64,000 nucleotides of DNA, taken from positions 17,163 through 81,162 of the forward strand of contig BDDD01001782.1 in NCBI GenBank assembly GCA_001972305.1, in the 5' to 3' direction. The stretch's first letter is position 1. Each line of letters begins with the position of its first letter. Shown in pieces: positions 46,656 through 58,151 of this stretch. Both the position numbers and the translations under genes were made by a program. Under the pieces are notes generated by a model, which saw only the letters and a program-made list of their open reading frames with translations, did no database searches and was not told the origin of the DNA. The stretch is from Cephalotus follicularis (Eukaryota > Streptophyta > Magnoliopsida > Oxalidales > Cephalotaceae).

Positions 46656-47156
46656 TGTTGATACAGAAAATTTTTACTTAACAGTATCCTACGTAGAGGA
46701 TTTTGATTTATTGAGAAAAACGCCTGATCACTCTGAGAAGATGATGAAGACTGTGATGTGATTGCTATCCCCTGCACGAATAAACAAACAAATCGTAGGC
46801 CCAGGAGTTTGTACTCTCAGGGACGCTCCGATGCTTAAGTTAGACAATACAGAAGGATTTAATGTGCTTTAGAGTATAAAAATGGTTGACTCATGTAATC
46901 TCGTTGATTATTGTATTTATAGCACTGTAAAGTAACTGCTAACCATAAAATTCATAGCTGATATGTATCTCCTAAGAAAATGCTGAGGATCTCGGGCATT
47001 TCCCTGATCTCCACCAGATTTGGTGTCATTACGCCATTAAACGTGATTCTTTTAGTTGGTAACGTCTGACCACATGTCTGCGGCTCTGGTGGACATCTGG
47101 CATCACGACCTCAGGACACGTGGTGCAATTCTTTGTATAGAATTTTTAATGTATCA
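46656..47156 (-). repeat. 3' LTR of element L (now inverted)
   Basis: On the minus strand it runs TGATACATT to TGTATCAACA, 501 bp, preceded by a polypurine tract (minus strand, 47157-47170, CCATGGGGGGCATA). The end region matches the LTR ends of K and E; the LTR is some 400 bp shorter than K's. A minus-strand TATA-like TATAAATA lies near 46917. Confidence 0.8.
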
Positions 47157-47738
47157 TATGCCCCCCATGGTCTCCATTCTTTGGGCTTACCAGAGAATGA
47201 GGACCATATATGGCCCGACTTCAAAATTGGGGCTTGTTGCCCGTGGATGAGAAGGGCTTGATCTTTTGTTGGGCCTGACAACCTGGCCCAGGTTGGCCAA
47301 TAACCGCTACAAGATAAAAGTTCCCTCCATTTAATATTTCTCAAATTAGTGCTCATCATTGCACCGAAGTTGAATGGTTTTACATGCCAGACGCTTCGGT
47401 GCCCGGTCATAAACCCTTCATTTCTCGCACATGACTTGACAGGGCGATATCCACCGTTGAGATCAATAGAGATCTAAAGGTCTGGATGCAGTCCAGGGTT
47501 CTTTAAATACCCCGCTGCTCTTGGGAGAAAATTCTTTACGCTTTCTTGCTTTCCAGAACCCTAAAATCTCTACGAATTTCTTGCTCTTCCAATCATCAAG
47601 CTCAACTTCTTCTTTGTTTTCTTCTTCACCTAGATTCTCAGGTGAATAGATTTCCTTAGCTTGTCCTTATTTTTTCATTAGAGTGATCAAAGGTTCTCCT
47701 CGGCAACTAGATCCTTGTCTCTCTCTCTCTCTAGAATT

Positions 47739-49483
47739 ATGATGGCCAGAACCAAGCAAACCAAGAGGATTATTAGAAGTCCCGAGGAGGTAGCCCGAGC
47801 ATCAGCGAGGGTCACCATTGCAAAGCATCCTCTCAATATTGAGGTGGAGATGGAGGCCGCTGCTGCCAGGGCTCCCAATGTTACGTCCACAGAGGCTGGG
47901 GTTCAAGTCTTTAGGTCCCACTTTGACCAGAGCAAGATACGCCCGAAGAAGATGGAGGAATTAGTCAAAGAATATTCTATCCATGACAGCTTGGACTAAG
48001 ATCCCGGCTGATCCTAGGATGGTCACGGAGAGCAAGCCTGGCTACTTGGTAGTCTTCCAGGATGCATTGGAGCATGGATTGAGGCTTCCTCTGCCGCCTT
48101 TTGCTATCACCATCCTTAGGCACTACCAGATCCACCCATCGGTGCTTCAAGCTCAGTCCTATGGATTCATTATTGGCTTATTGGTGAGGTGCCTTGAGGC
48201 GGGGGTGACAACCACTGTAGGGCTATTCAAGGAATTTCACATTATAAATTCCTCCCCAAAAAAGCGCGGCTTCTACTTCAAGTCTCTCGTGGGTCACAAC
48301 AAGCTGTTGGCGGAGAACACCAAGACAGTCAAAAGCTAGAGGGAGAAATATTTCATGGTCAAGAATCTCCCCAGCTTCACACCCTGCCCGCGGAATGATA
48401 CCCTAGATACTGTGCTTCTTAACCAGAGGATGTTTTTGACCAGAGAAGAAAAGGCCGACCTGGGGAGACTTTCTACCCTGGCGCCCGAGGAGGTGGTCAT
48501 GGTGGTATTTGAGGACCGCTTGCGACGACTTGGGCTACCGAGATGAACTTGCATCCTCGAATACTATCCAAGGAGAGAGCCATATTATGCTTTTCCGTGG
48601 ATTTTTATTTTTAACTTTCCTTCATTCTTTTCTTTTGATGTTTTTCTAACCATTCCCTAGTGATTCCCTACAGTGATGGCATCTCAAGACTCAACAATGG
48701 ACCTCGTAAGGGCTGGTCGCGAGCATGTCCGAGGTGCTGGTCCCGAGGAGCAAAGGTGGGAAGCTCTTAAGAGGCAAAAGGCCTTGGAAAAGTCTAAGGC
48801 TGCTGCGTAGAGGAGGGCAGCTAAGCTAGATGCTGCTAAGTCCAGAGCAGAGGAGCTGTCTCGGATTGTTTCCAAGGAGGCTAGGTGTGTGGTCGAGGTT
48901 GAAGAGGCCAGTACTAGTGCCGAGGAGACCGAGACTACTGCGGCTATGGTGGCAAGAGACAAGGAGGCCGCGGAGGTCATTGAGGCTGGGGCCAAGGAGG
49001 TCGCGGAGGCTAGGGCCGAAATTGCACTCAGCAAAAGGCTTGCTGATGCTGATCTTGTCCGTCCTTCAAAATGGCACAGGATAGAGGAGGGGCATACATC
49101 TCAAGCTGAAACTGTCGAGGTGCTCTCCTATGATCCTAACCTCCCATATCCTTCTGAGGAGCTTGGGAAAGTGAGGGAGATCCTCAGAGTGCTTGGCAAG
49201 TCTGGTGTTTGTCTGAAGACACCCGGGGGTCGCCATTGAACTTGGCAGGGCGAGCATTTTTCCCCATGAGCTAATGGTGAGGGAGAAATGGACTGTTGAC
49301 CAAACCTAGACCAATCTCTTCCAGAATTGCTTCAGGGTCAATAAGCTCTTCCCAACTTTCTTCTCTGAATAAACTTTCTGCTTCTTTTTAAACTCTTTGT
49401 TTCATTTTCAAACCATGGTTGATGCCCACCTTCTGATGGAGAGGTTCGAAGAGGACAGCGGCTTGAACGAGCAGCTTGGGGTT
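47739..49483 (+). pseudogene. Element L antisense gene, 5' half
   Basis: TTTAAATACC near 47505 is a TATA-like box; a donor-like CTCAGGTGAATAG near 47637 suggests a leader intron. The start is the ATG pair at 47739/47742 (MMARTKQTKRIIRSPEEVA). A frameshift near 47985 precedes the Transposase_28-like block (DPRMVTESKPGYLVVFQDAL, FAITILRHY, IHPSVLQAQSY, LVRCLEAGV). After a TAG near 48337 the frame continues to 48545 (EEKADLGRLSTLAPEEV). A second exon opens at 48676 after CCCTACAG (MASQDSTMDLVRAG), then an alanine/glutamate-rich coiled region to about 49239; stops follow, then MVDAHLLMERFEEDSGLNEQ up to the breakpoint. Continues at 40475 (minus strand). Confidence 0.75.
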
Positions 49484-52146
49484 GAGCTACCAGGTTATGC
49501 CCTTTGGCTTGAAGAATACAGGGGCCACCTACCAGCGTCTGGTCAACAAAATTTTTGAACCTCGAATTGGGAAGAATATGGAGGTATACATAGACGATAT
49601 GCTCATCAAAACCCCTGCCAAGAACCCCCACGTGAAGGATTTGGAGGAGACCTTTGAAGTATTGAGGAGGTATAATATGAAGCTCAATCCGTCCAAGTGC
49701 ACGTTTGGGGTCACCTCGGGAAAGTTCCTCGGATTCATGGTCTCTAGCAGAGGAATAGAGGCGAACCCAGAGAAGATCTCGGCAATTCAAAGCATGAGGC
49801 CACCACAAACCATCAGGGATGTCCAGAGGTTAAATGGGAAGATTGCAGCCCTGAGCAGGTTTGTGTCCAAGTCTGCCGAGAAGTGCCTTCCCTTCTTTAA
49901 AATACTTAGAGATCCCAAGGGGTTCTCATGGTCCGACGACTGTCAAGCAGCCTTCGACAAGTTGAAGGAATACTTGGCTTCTCCTCCTTTGATCTCAAAA
50001 CCTAAGGATGGAGAAGACCTGTATTTGTACCTTGCGGCCACCTCAGGCACAGTGAATGCAGTGTTAGTCAGAGAAGAGGATAAAGTTCAAAAGCCAGTGT
50101 ACTACGTGAGCAAGGCTTTGAACGATGCAGAGGGGAGGTACCCAGAAGTGGAGAAGTATGCCTACGCTTTGATCATCTCGGCCAGAAAATTGAGGCCATA
50201 TTTTCAAGCCCATACAATCAAGGTTAAGACTGACAAACCACTCAAACAAGTACTTGCCAAGACAGACACCTCGGGCAGGCTAATAAAGTGGTCAGTCAAA
50301 CTAGGCGAGTATGATGTGAAGTTCAAAGCCAGACCAGCAATCAAATCAAAGGTACTGGCCGACTTTGTTGAAGATAATACACCTACGGAGTGTATGGAGG
50401 AGAACCCTTCCGAGAACGAGAAGGGAATATGGAAGTTATCAATAGATAGATCCTCATGCCTCACTGGCAGTGGGGCAGGGTTAGTATTGACGAGTCCAGA
50501 TGGTTGGACATTGGAATATACTCTGAGATTCAAGTTCAAAGCAACAAAAAAAGAAGCTGAGTGGGAAGCTATGATAGCTGGAATGACAAATGAAAAACAC
50601 TTAGAGGTACAGAGAATAGAAGCCTCGAGTGATTCTCAGCTAGTGGTTGGTTTGGCAAATGGGGAGTATGAGGCCAGAGAAGACCTTATGATGAAATACT
50701 TATCCCATTTTCAGGGCATGAAGTCAGCCTTCGAAGTTTTGAGAATTGTGAAAGTGCCCAGGGCAGAGAACGTCAGAGCAGACCAACTATCAAAGTTAGC
50801 AACAGCAGAGGAGTTGGAGAAAAATCAAACAGTGCTAGTTGACTACCTGGATCGTCCAACCATCTCTCGAGCAGAGGTAATGGACATAGATGTTCCACAG
50901 GAGCCAAATTGGATGACTCCCTTTATCAATTGGCTAAGGGATGGGATCCTGCCCGAGGACTCCGTGGAGGCGAGGAAGCTGGTTTACAGAGCTAACAGAT
51001 TCCAATTCTGAGATGGGATCCTCTACAAAAGGTCATTCTCGTTTCCTTGGCTAAGGTGTTTGAACCCCTCAGAGGCCGATTATGCTCTAAGGGAAGTTCA
51101 TGAAGGAATTTGTGGCAACCACACTGGGGGCAGGACTTTATCTCACAAGCTACTAAGGCAAGGTTACTACTGGCCGACCATGCATCAAGATGCTATAAAC
51201 TTAGTGAGGAAGTGTGACAAGTGTCAGAGGAACGCCAACATAAGTAGAAGGGCTTCTCAACCTCTGATGTCAATTACGGCCCCGTGGCCCTTCGCACAGT
51301 GGGGAATGGACTTCGTCGGACCATTACCTATGGCAACAGGCCAGAGGAAGTTTCTCATTGTAGCGGTTGATTACTTCACTAAGTGGGTGGAAGCAGAACC
51401 TTTAACCACGATTACAGAGAAGAACACAGAGAGCTTTTGTATGGAAGTCAATCATCTGCAGGTTTGGAGTCCCGAGGAACATTATCACAGACAATGGTAA
51501 GCAGTTTGATTGCCAAGCCTTCCGAGACTTTTGCAGAGAATGGAGGATAGAGCATAGGCTTGCCTCAGTAGCCTACCCTCAAAGTAATGGTCAAGCCGAG
51601 GTAATCAACAGAGAGATCATCTCGGGCTTAAAAAAGCGCCTAGAAGACAGCAAAGGAAGGTGGACCGAGGAGCTACCAAGTGTGTTATGGGCATACAGAA
51701 CCACTCCTCGGACTACAACAGGAGAATCCCTGTACAGTTTGTGTTTTGTAGCAGAGGCTATGATACCAGTGGAAGTTGGAATACAATCACCAAGAGTTGT
51801 GCACTTTACTGAGGACAACAACGAAGAAGGGTTGAGGAGCCTCCTCGACCTAGTGGAAGAACTCAGAGATAAAGCTACAATCAGAGTTACAACCTACCAA
51901 GAGAGGGTAATCCGCTACTACAACAAAAGAGTAAGCCCAAGACCACTAAGGCAAGGAGATCTAGTCCTGCGCAACTCAGCCGTTGTAGATCCCACTGGTA
52001 CCAGAGGAAAGCTAGCCCCTGCCTGGGAAGGACCATACAAGATCACAAGGGTCCTCCGCCTAGGAACATTCAAACTTGAAACTTTGGGGGGTAGGGAGAT
52101 TGCCAGAGCTTGGAATGCCGAGCATCTGAGGAAGTACTATCAATAA
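49484..52146 (+). pseudogene. Element K pol, RT 3' half to integrase
   Basis: It resumes RT at VMPFGLKNTGATYQRL; VYIDDMLIKT near 49580 is catalytic. Classical RNase H runs about 49900-50370 (KPVYYVSKALNDAEGRYPEV). A second RNase H-like domain is at about 50430-50830: WKLSIDRSSCLTGSGAG has D present but the usual following G changed to R, and SDSQLVVG is present. A TGA at 51009 replaces an expected Arg codon (CGA in L). Integrase: GNHTGG...CDKCQ finger, GMDFVGPLP; an extra T near 51442 shifts the frame, which is restored only in another frame from about 51480 (QSNGQAEVINRE) to the stop at 52146. Two lesions here plus three upstream. Confidence 0.88.
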
Positions 52147-53480
52147 TTGTAAGAAATTTTCAATGAAGTTTGAATTTTTTTCAAGAATTGTCCAAGATTT
52201 GTGTTCAATATTATAGTTCCAAGTTTGCAAGGGACCGGAGGTCCAATGTTCATATCCTCAAACCTCTGAACAGCCACCGATCAGCTCCCTCAGTCTTAAG
52301 CTAAGCATCTCAGACCACGCCCCCAAGGGGGCACTTAGGGATCTAAAGCTTCCTAAGCCTTACGGAGGCTAATTCTCAAAAAAGAAAACCAACACAAGCC
52401 GAGGTCTCAGACAGACCAGCGAAACAGGCGTTCAAGAGCATCCAAGGATGCACATACTAAAAGCCTCCTTCCGAGGAGCATACAAACGACTCCTTCCGAG
52501 GAGCATGCAAAAGACTCCTTCTGAGGAGCACCTATATTTATCAACAAAGACTCCTCCCAAGGAGCAGGCCTAAAAGACTTCCAAGGAAGCACTAAGACTC
52601 CTAAGGGAGCAAATCCTGGTCGGCAACACCATGGGAACTTGTCCAACCAGACCTAAAATCGTGACTTGAAAGGCGAATCCATGGGAACTCGCAACGATCA
52701 AGCTCGTCGGACTAAGCACTTTAATACAAGTGTCTCCAAGTGGACTGAAAGCTCAGCCGACCTACCCTAAAAAATCTTAGGTCAGACGATGCTCTCCTCG
52801 GCAAACCCATAGGAACTTGTCCGAGCAGACCAAGAACTCAATCTGTGAGTGCAAAAGTTTTCTTATAATTACTTAAGCATTTTTACATACAAGGGGTCCT
52901 ACGAGGACTGTCAATGCTTGAGTGACCTCGTCCATGCAAGGTTAGTGATTTGGGCTAAGTTAAAAGTTCTAAGGAATTATCAGTACACAAGTACACTTAA
53001 AGCTCAAACACACGTGGAATCGATTAAGTCCGAGAATACAAAGGCTTGCTTTTTTTATTATTAGTTACTTAAGCCTTTTTGGAGTTAGTTGCCCACTTGT
53101 GCAAGAAGTCCGAGGTCACAACAAAGATAAAATTCATAAGGGAATTGTCAATACATATATGCACTCAAAGCTCAAGCATACAAGGAATCAATTGAAGATA
53201 AAGGCCGAGAAGGCAAAGCCTTTTTTACTTATATTTTTGTTAAGTTACTTAAGCTTTTTTGGAGTCAAATGCTCACTTGGGTGAAAAGTCAGAGGTTACC
53301 ATGAAGACAAAATTCTTAAGGGAATTATTAACAAGTACAAGAATGCAGAGATCAACCACAACACACAGAAGAAAAATTTAAAGCTGAGACTAGAGAATGA
53401 AAAAAGAAATTTCTTTATTAATCTTCAAAATAGATTACAAGGAGGAAGACCAAAAACTATTACAAGATAAAAGCATAAAA
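52147..53480. repeat. Post-pol region of K with short tandem repeats
   Basis: Non-coding. GACTCCTTCCGAGGAGCA-type units of about 22 bases lie at 52455-52570. Two longer similar blocks (AAAATTC.TAAGGGAATT... with GCTCAAGCA/CACAC...) occur near 52970-53110, 53125-53230 and 53310-53400, each followed by an ACTTAAGC(C/T)TTTTTGGAGT-like word in two cases: a weak tandem array of about 170 bases. Confidence 0.6.
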
Positions 53481-53481
53481 G

Positions 53482-55959
53482 CTAAGTTTGAGGAGCATCA
53501 TCATGCTCTGAAGGAGGATCTTCAGGAGGTGGTGGAGGAGCAAAGAAGGCCGTAACAGAAGGAAGAGGAGGATCTCCCAGGCCAGCAAAGGGGTCCTCTG
53601 GAGCTGGAGAAGAAGGAAGAGCTGAGGAGTCTAATGCAGGTTCCGAGGAGGCAGAAGCAGGATCCGCAGCAAGAATGACCAAGTCAGGAGAAGTGGGAGT
53701 AGCAGGATCATCCACCAAAGCAGACGAGGCTCCTTCCTCCAATCTCTGACGGACCTTCTCCTCCACTGCATCAATTCCCTCTGGGTAGAAGTCAAATGCA
53801 TTGGCAGAGGGACAATACACCACTTCGACCAGCGAGAACTCGGGCTGCAGAGAAGCGACCCAATTCCTGCATGCATAGAAGCCCCGGCGAAAGTACTCGA
53901 CCGCTTCTAGGAACACTGCTTAATCGAACTCGTCCGAGCTCTTGAACTCCTCCACGGAGGACTTTATCAACTCCTTGAACTCCTCCGAGTTTTTGAAGTC
54001 GGCCACTGCCTGGCTCCTTTCCCTCCTCAGCTGCTCCAGCTCTATCCTCTGCTGCTCCATTTCTCTCATCTGCTGCCGCTCAAGCTTGACCACCAGGTCT
54101 TCAATTTTATCCTCGGCCCGTTTTAGCTTGGCCTCCAGCCCCCTCTTCTCGGCCCTCTCCTCCTCCAAGTCCTCAACCGCTCGCTTCTTCTCCTCGGCCA
54201 AGGACTCCTGAACCTTGAGGACCTCGTTCAATTGAGCTTGGGCCGAGCGAGCAGTTTCTTCCAATGTGGCCATGCTCGACCTCAGCTCTCTGTCCCTGGC
54301 CACTACTGCCGAGAAGTTGTCCACGAGCAGTTGAGTATTGTTCAGAGACTGTCAGAGAAGTACAAAGTGTTAGAAATTATGAAGAACTAAAGTACAAGAA
54401 AAATCAAGACAACTAAGGAAGAGATCATTTACCCTCAAGTGGCCCCTCAGACAATGGGTCACCAACTCCTCGTTGGACCATCTCTGCCTTGCCTCCATCT
54501 CCATGGGAAAGAAGACCAGCCGGCTAAGTGCTTGAGGGACTCCAGGACCATTCAGGTTTAAGCGGTCGCAGTCCATGCCCTCAAACTCGTTGAGCAGCTC
54601 GTCCACCCCCCGAGTTGGAGGAATGATTATGGGGTCCTGGGAGCTTGATCCGAGGGCAGCAACGTCTTCGACCTCCCGCACCTTCTCGGTGCCATCCACA
54701 GCTTTCCCCTTCCTGCTCTTCTTTGTTAGAGGAGCATGTTCAGTGGAGGGGGTTTTGTCTGCTGGCCTCTTGCTCGTTTCCTTCCTCTTCTCGGCCGTAG
54801 CAATAGGCACCCTAGGAGGAGGAGGAGTCTTGGTTTGTGGCCTTGACCCCTCGGCCACAGGAGCCTTCCCCTTAGGCTTCGGGGCAGTAGGTGCAGGGGC
54901 CTTCCTCTGATCAGTGGCCCTTATGATAGCAGAAAGATCTCGGCGAGGAGCCATAGCTTAAAGAAGACATGAGAATTAAAGTCAGAGATCAAAAGATGCA
55001 AAGGTTAGTAAAAATAGCATCAACAGAAGGGACAGAGGAGACAAAGGTTTTATAAAAGTTTGTTCCGACGTTGGGGGCAGAGGACTATCTTGCTCTCCTT
55101 CTCCCTCTGAAACGTCATCATCGGATCCGTCCGAGGAGGATCCTTGTCCGAGGACCACACTTAGTCCTGCCTGGACCAGACGATCCTCAGTAATGGTGGA
55201 GTTCACATCCTCTGGCTCAAGGGCCAGGAGCTTGCTAAGACCTATCTTCTCAGCCGAGGTCAGGCGAGATTTTTTGTTCAGAGATTTAACGTCCAAGGAG
55301 TTGCACCAGGGAGAGGGAGTAAACCCTTCAAAGTCCTATATTAGGAAATACTTTCTCCTCCAGTTTTTTATGGATTGGGTAGGGTTGAGAAGAAGTTTTT
55401 TCACCCCAGAACGGGACTTGAAAAAATACCCGATCATTTTGGGGGTTGCCGAGATGACGTGAAACTCTTTGAAGAGATTCATAGTTGCGTCCACCTCGGA
55501 CTCTATGCATTTGACAAGGAAGCCTATCATGAAGCCCCAAGACTGAGGTTGAAGAAGTGAAGGGTGAAGACTAAAGCTAACCAGGACCGAGATGGCAAAG
55601 GAAGGAACTGGGACCCTCAGACCATGGGAAAGAGCCCTTTCGAAGATCACAAATAGACCTTCTCGGCTCTCGGTAACAATCCGAGGATCCTTGGGAAGAC
55701 TGTAGGTCAACCCGCGAGGGAAGTTATACTTTCTAGAGAGCCTTTTTACCTCGGCTTGGCTGAGGGTGCTCAAACCAAAGACACGGTCATCAGAGGGAGG
55801 ATTGGCCCCTGCAGTGGGTGCATCAGGGTCACCCACCGCAGCACCCAAAGAACCCTCAACACCAAGTGGCCTTTCAGCGGCGGGAACCACCATGGCCAAA
55901 GGCTCGACAGACAGGGGAGAAGTAGAAGAAGACCCACTAGACAGTTCTTGACTAGCCAT
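53482..55959 (-). pseudogene. Element K antisense gene, full length
   Basis: Best copy of the gene carried by E, L and K. Minus strand, ATG at 55959. Exon 1 (to about 55070): S/A/P-rich leader, Transposase_28-like block (DPRIVTESREGLFVIFERAL ... LHPSLLQPQSWGF ... LVKCIESEVDA), then an in-frame TAG near 55340 and a TSAEKIGLSKLLALEPEDV segment. Exon 2 starts at 54954 (MAPRRDLSAIIRATDQRKAP): basic P/K-rich linker with KKSRKGKAV, then FFPMEMEARQRWSNEELVTH. Exon 3, 54324-53920: long E/K/R/L coiled coil. A TAA near 53917 splits it from the last block (YFRRGFYACRNW, proline-rich acidic tail to 53482). Upstream are TATAAAA (minus strand, about 56161) and a GGTAAGTTTCTG donor near 56038. Function unknown; its conservation in three elements suggests a role in the element's life cycle. 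Confidence 0.75.
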
Positions 55960-56595
55960 TAGTTAAAAGATGAAGAAGAAGAAATCACCAAAGAAGAAAA
56001 CGATCTGGGAAAACAAAGAGTTGACAGAAACTTACCAAGGTTTTTGATTCGAAGGGTTGAGATAAATAACTGAAGACACTGCAGACTCAACAAGCTCTCA
56101 AAATACTGTAAGTTCTGAAGGTTGAAGAAGTGAAAGTTTAGATGAGAGAAGAACAAAAGCTTTTATAGACCCCCTCCTCGGATCCTGGCCCTCCACCTCA
56201 CAACAGATCCAACGGTTGGGAAACAGATCGTCACATCAGGCGCGGGAAATGAGGAGACAGGCGCGGGAAACGAAAAGACAGAGGGGGGAGTTGTCCTATG
56301 CACGCCACGTGTCAAGCGTACTTAGTACGCAACTTAAAGGCTAATCATGACGGTTCACAACTCGAGGCCTCTTAATGACAGTGAAGACAGACCAAAGGGC
56401 AGGCTTTAGTCCTCGGTTCAAGCAGACTATGTTTAATATCAGAGGAACGACAGGGGCAACACTCTCGGCCTCAGCCCACTTGTACAAGGAAGAGATACTA
56501 AGAAGTACTGCAGAGGAGTCTTGCCCGGGCCACGGCTCTCAACTCTGATCCTCCTCCTCTGACCAAGGTCAGAGAATAAGGACCAGGGGGGCATA
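55960..56595. other. Promoter region of antisense gene and polypurine tract of K
   Basis: Carries the leader, intron donor and TATA-like box of the antisense gene on the minus strand, and at 56578-56595 the plus-strand polypurine tract (AAGGACCAGGGGGGCATA) before the 3' LTR. Confidence 0.6.
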
Positions 56596-57500
56596 TGATG
56601 GAGGAAAAATATGTTTATATCAAGAAGGACACGTGTTCACAGCAGACTTGACCAACTGTCCATGGGGGATTTGAAGCTCTCATACAGGCCGTGCCGAGGA
56701 GCACACACATGGCAAAGAACGTCCTTCTCGGACTAGGAGCCGAGGACCGTTATTTTTTGAAGAGAACATACTGAGACATCGAGTTCGAGGACACTCCTCG
56801 GACTTTGAGGCAGAAGACCGCATCCAAGGCGTAAGGGTCGAGGACTTCCTCGGCCCAAAGTATCTATCAGATATAGGACATGAGACATTCCCTTCACTAC
56901 ACAGAAGCTATCAAGCTCTTCCACGGACATATTCAAACTACTTTTGTCCTCGGACTAAAGAGGACCATGACCTCTGCAACAGAATCATAATCAATTTCCT
57001 CTACAGTCATGCAAACGGAGGACCTCAACCTTATCTATGGGATAAGGGGATTAACTCTACCTGATTTCTCGGGATCTACACTTATCCAAATACGGAGATA
57101 GTGTCATAACCAACTACAAACAAAGGAAAACAGCGACATTTTAGGCGGAGATCAAGGGGAATGACCGAGATCCTCGGCATTTCCCTAGGAGATAGCTATA
57201 ACCTCCGAATTATACGCTAAAACAGTTAAAAAAACTCCACTATAAATACAAGTTCAACAGACTGAACAAAGGTCAGCAATTTTTACATTCAAGAGAACCT
57301 TATTTCATCTGCACCTTGTCTAACTTGAGCGTCGAAGTGTCCCCGGGAGATCAACCTCCTGGACTTTCCACCATTTTTGTTACTTTGTGCAGGTGTCCGA
57401 GATCAAGGTCTTCCTCAAGGCATCTGTGACAAGCATTTCTCTTAACAAATAAAAGTCCTCCACGTAGGATACTGTTGAGAGAAGGATTTTTGTATCAACA
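56596..57500 (+). repeat. 3' LTR of element K
   Basis: TGATGGAGG to TGTATCAACA, 905 bp, TATAAATA at 57241-57248. Close match to the inverted LTR at 43503-44406. Followed by GATAC, which differs by one base from GATAG outside the 5' LTR. Confidence 0.92.
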
Positions 57501-58151
57501 GATACTGATAACATAAAGCGAAGATGATAGATATAAAAATTAATTGTTCTCCTACGAAAATCAATCCAATAGTTCAAAATCATTATACAATAAATAAAAC
57601 TATAAATAAAAATGATTTAACCAGAAAATATATTACTTAAAAGCTTAGTTACATATTTCGTAATGTACAAAATAATTTAAGAATAAATAAAACATACACA
57701 TATTTAATCATTTAAAACTTACGTCATCTCTAAATAGTCTCGTACTAATAATATTTGGTGTTTCAATAATCAAAATATTTAAAATTACAAATAAAACCTT
57801 ATTTATAGAATAATTTCACCCTTCAATTCTCTACTATTAACAGATTTGTGGTGTTTGTTTGACCAATCTTATTACAGTTTGGACAGATTAACACGTATTC
57901 AGTCCAATGATTCAAAGTTCATAAGCTTTCTAGTCGGTGGCAAATTTTTAATATACAAAATATATGCTATATCATATTTGAATGCCATATAGAGTTGGAT
58001 TTATTTGACTTTAAGTTACCATTATTCATTATCATTATATAGATATAGAGTATTTGACCCTTCTCCTTGTTTGGGCAATAAAGCCGATGCTGAATCTTCC
58101 TAACAGCATCCCCTCTTCTTTTGTGTTTTCATTGAGACAGAGAGAAAGAGA
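57501..58151 (+). promoter_or_regulatory. Upstream region of UGT gene
   Basis: AT-rich DNA between K and the UGT start. A TATATAG at about 58036 lies some 115 bases before the ATG and is the best TATA candidate. Element K ends only 650 bases from the start codon and may affect expression. Confidence 0.45.

Larger units (their letters stand above)
40481..49483. other. Inverted segment of about 9.0 kb
   Basis: At 40476-40480 the plus strand reads AGCTC; at 49484-49488 it reads GAGCT. Left of the first point is L's antisense gene cut in mid-coil, right of it is K's RT (minus strand) cut after FITDR. Left of the second point is L's antisense gene 5' half (plus strand), right of it K's RT resuming at VMPFG. 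Reversing the segment heals both. It contains K's 5' LTR, gag, protease and RT start, spacer with a hAT element, and L's 3' LTR. A real inversion and a misassembly both remain possible. Confidence 0.75.
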
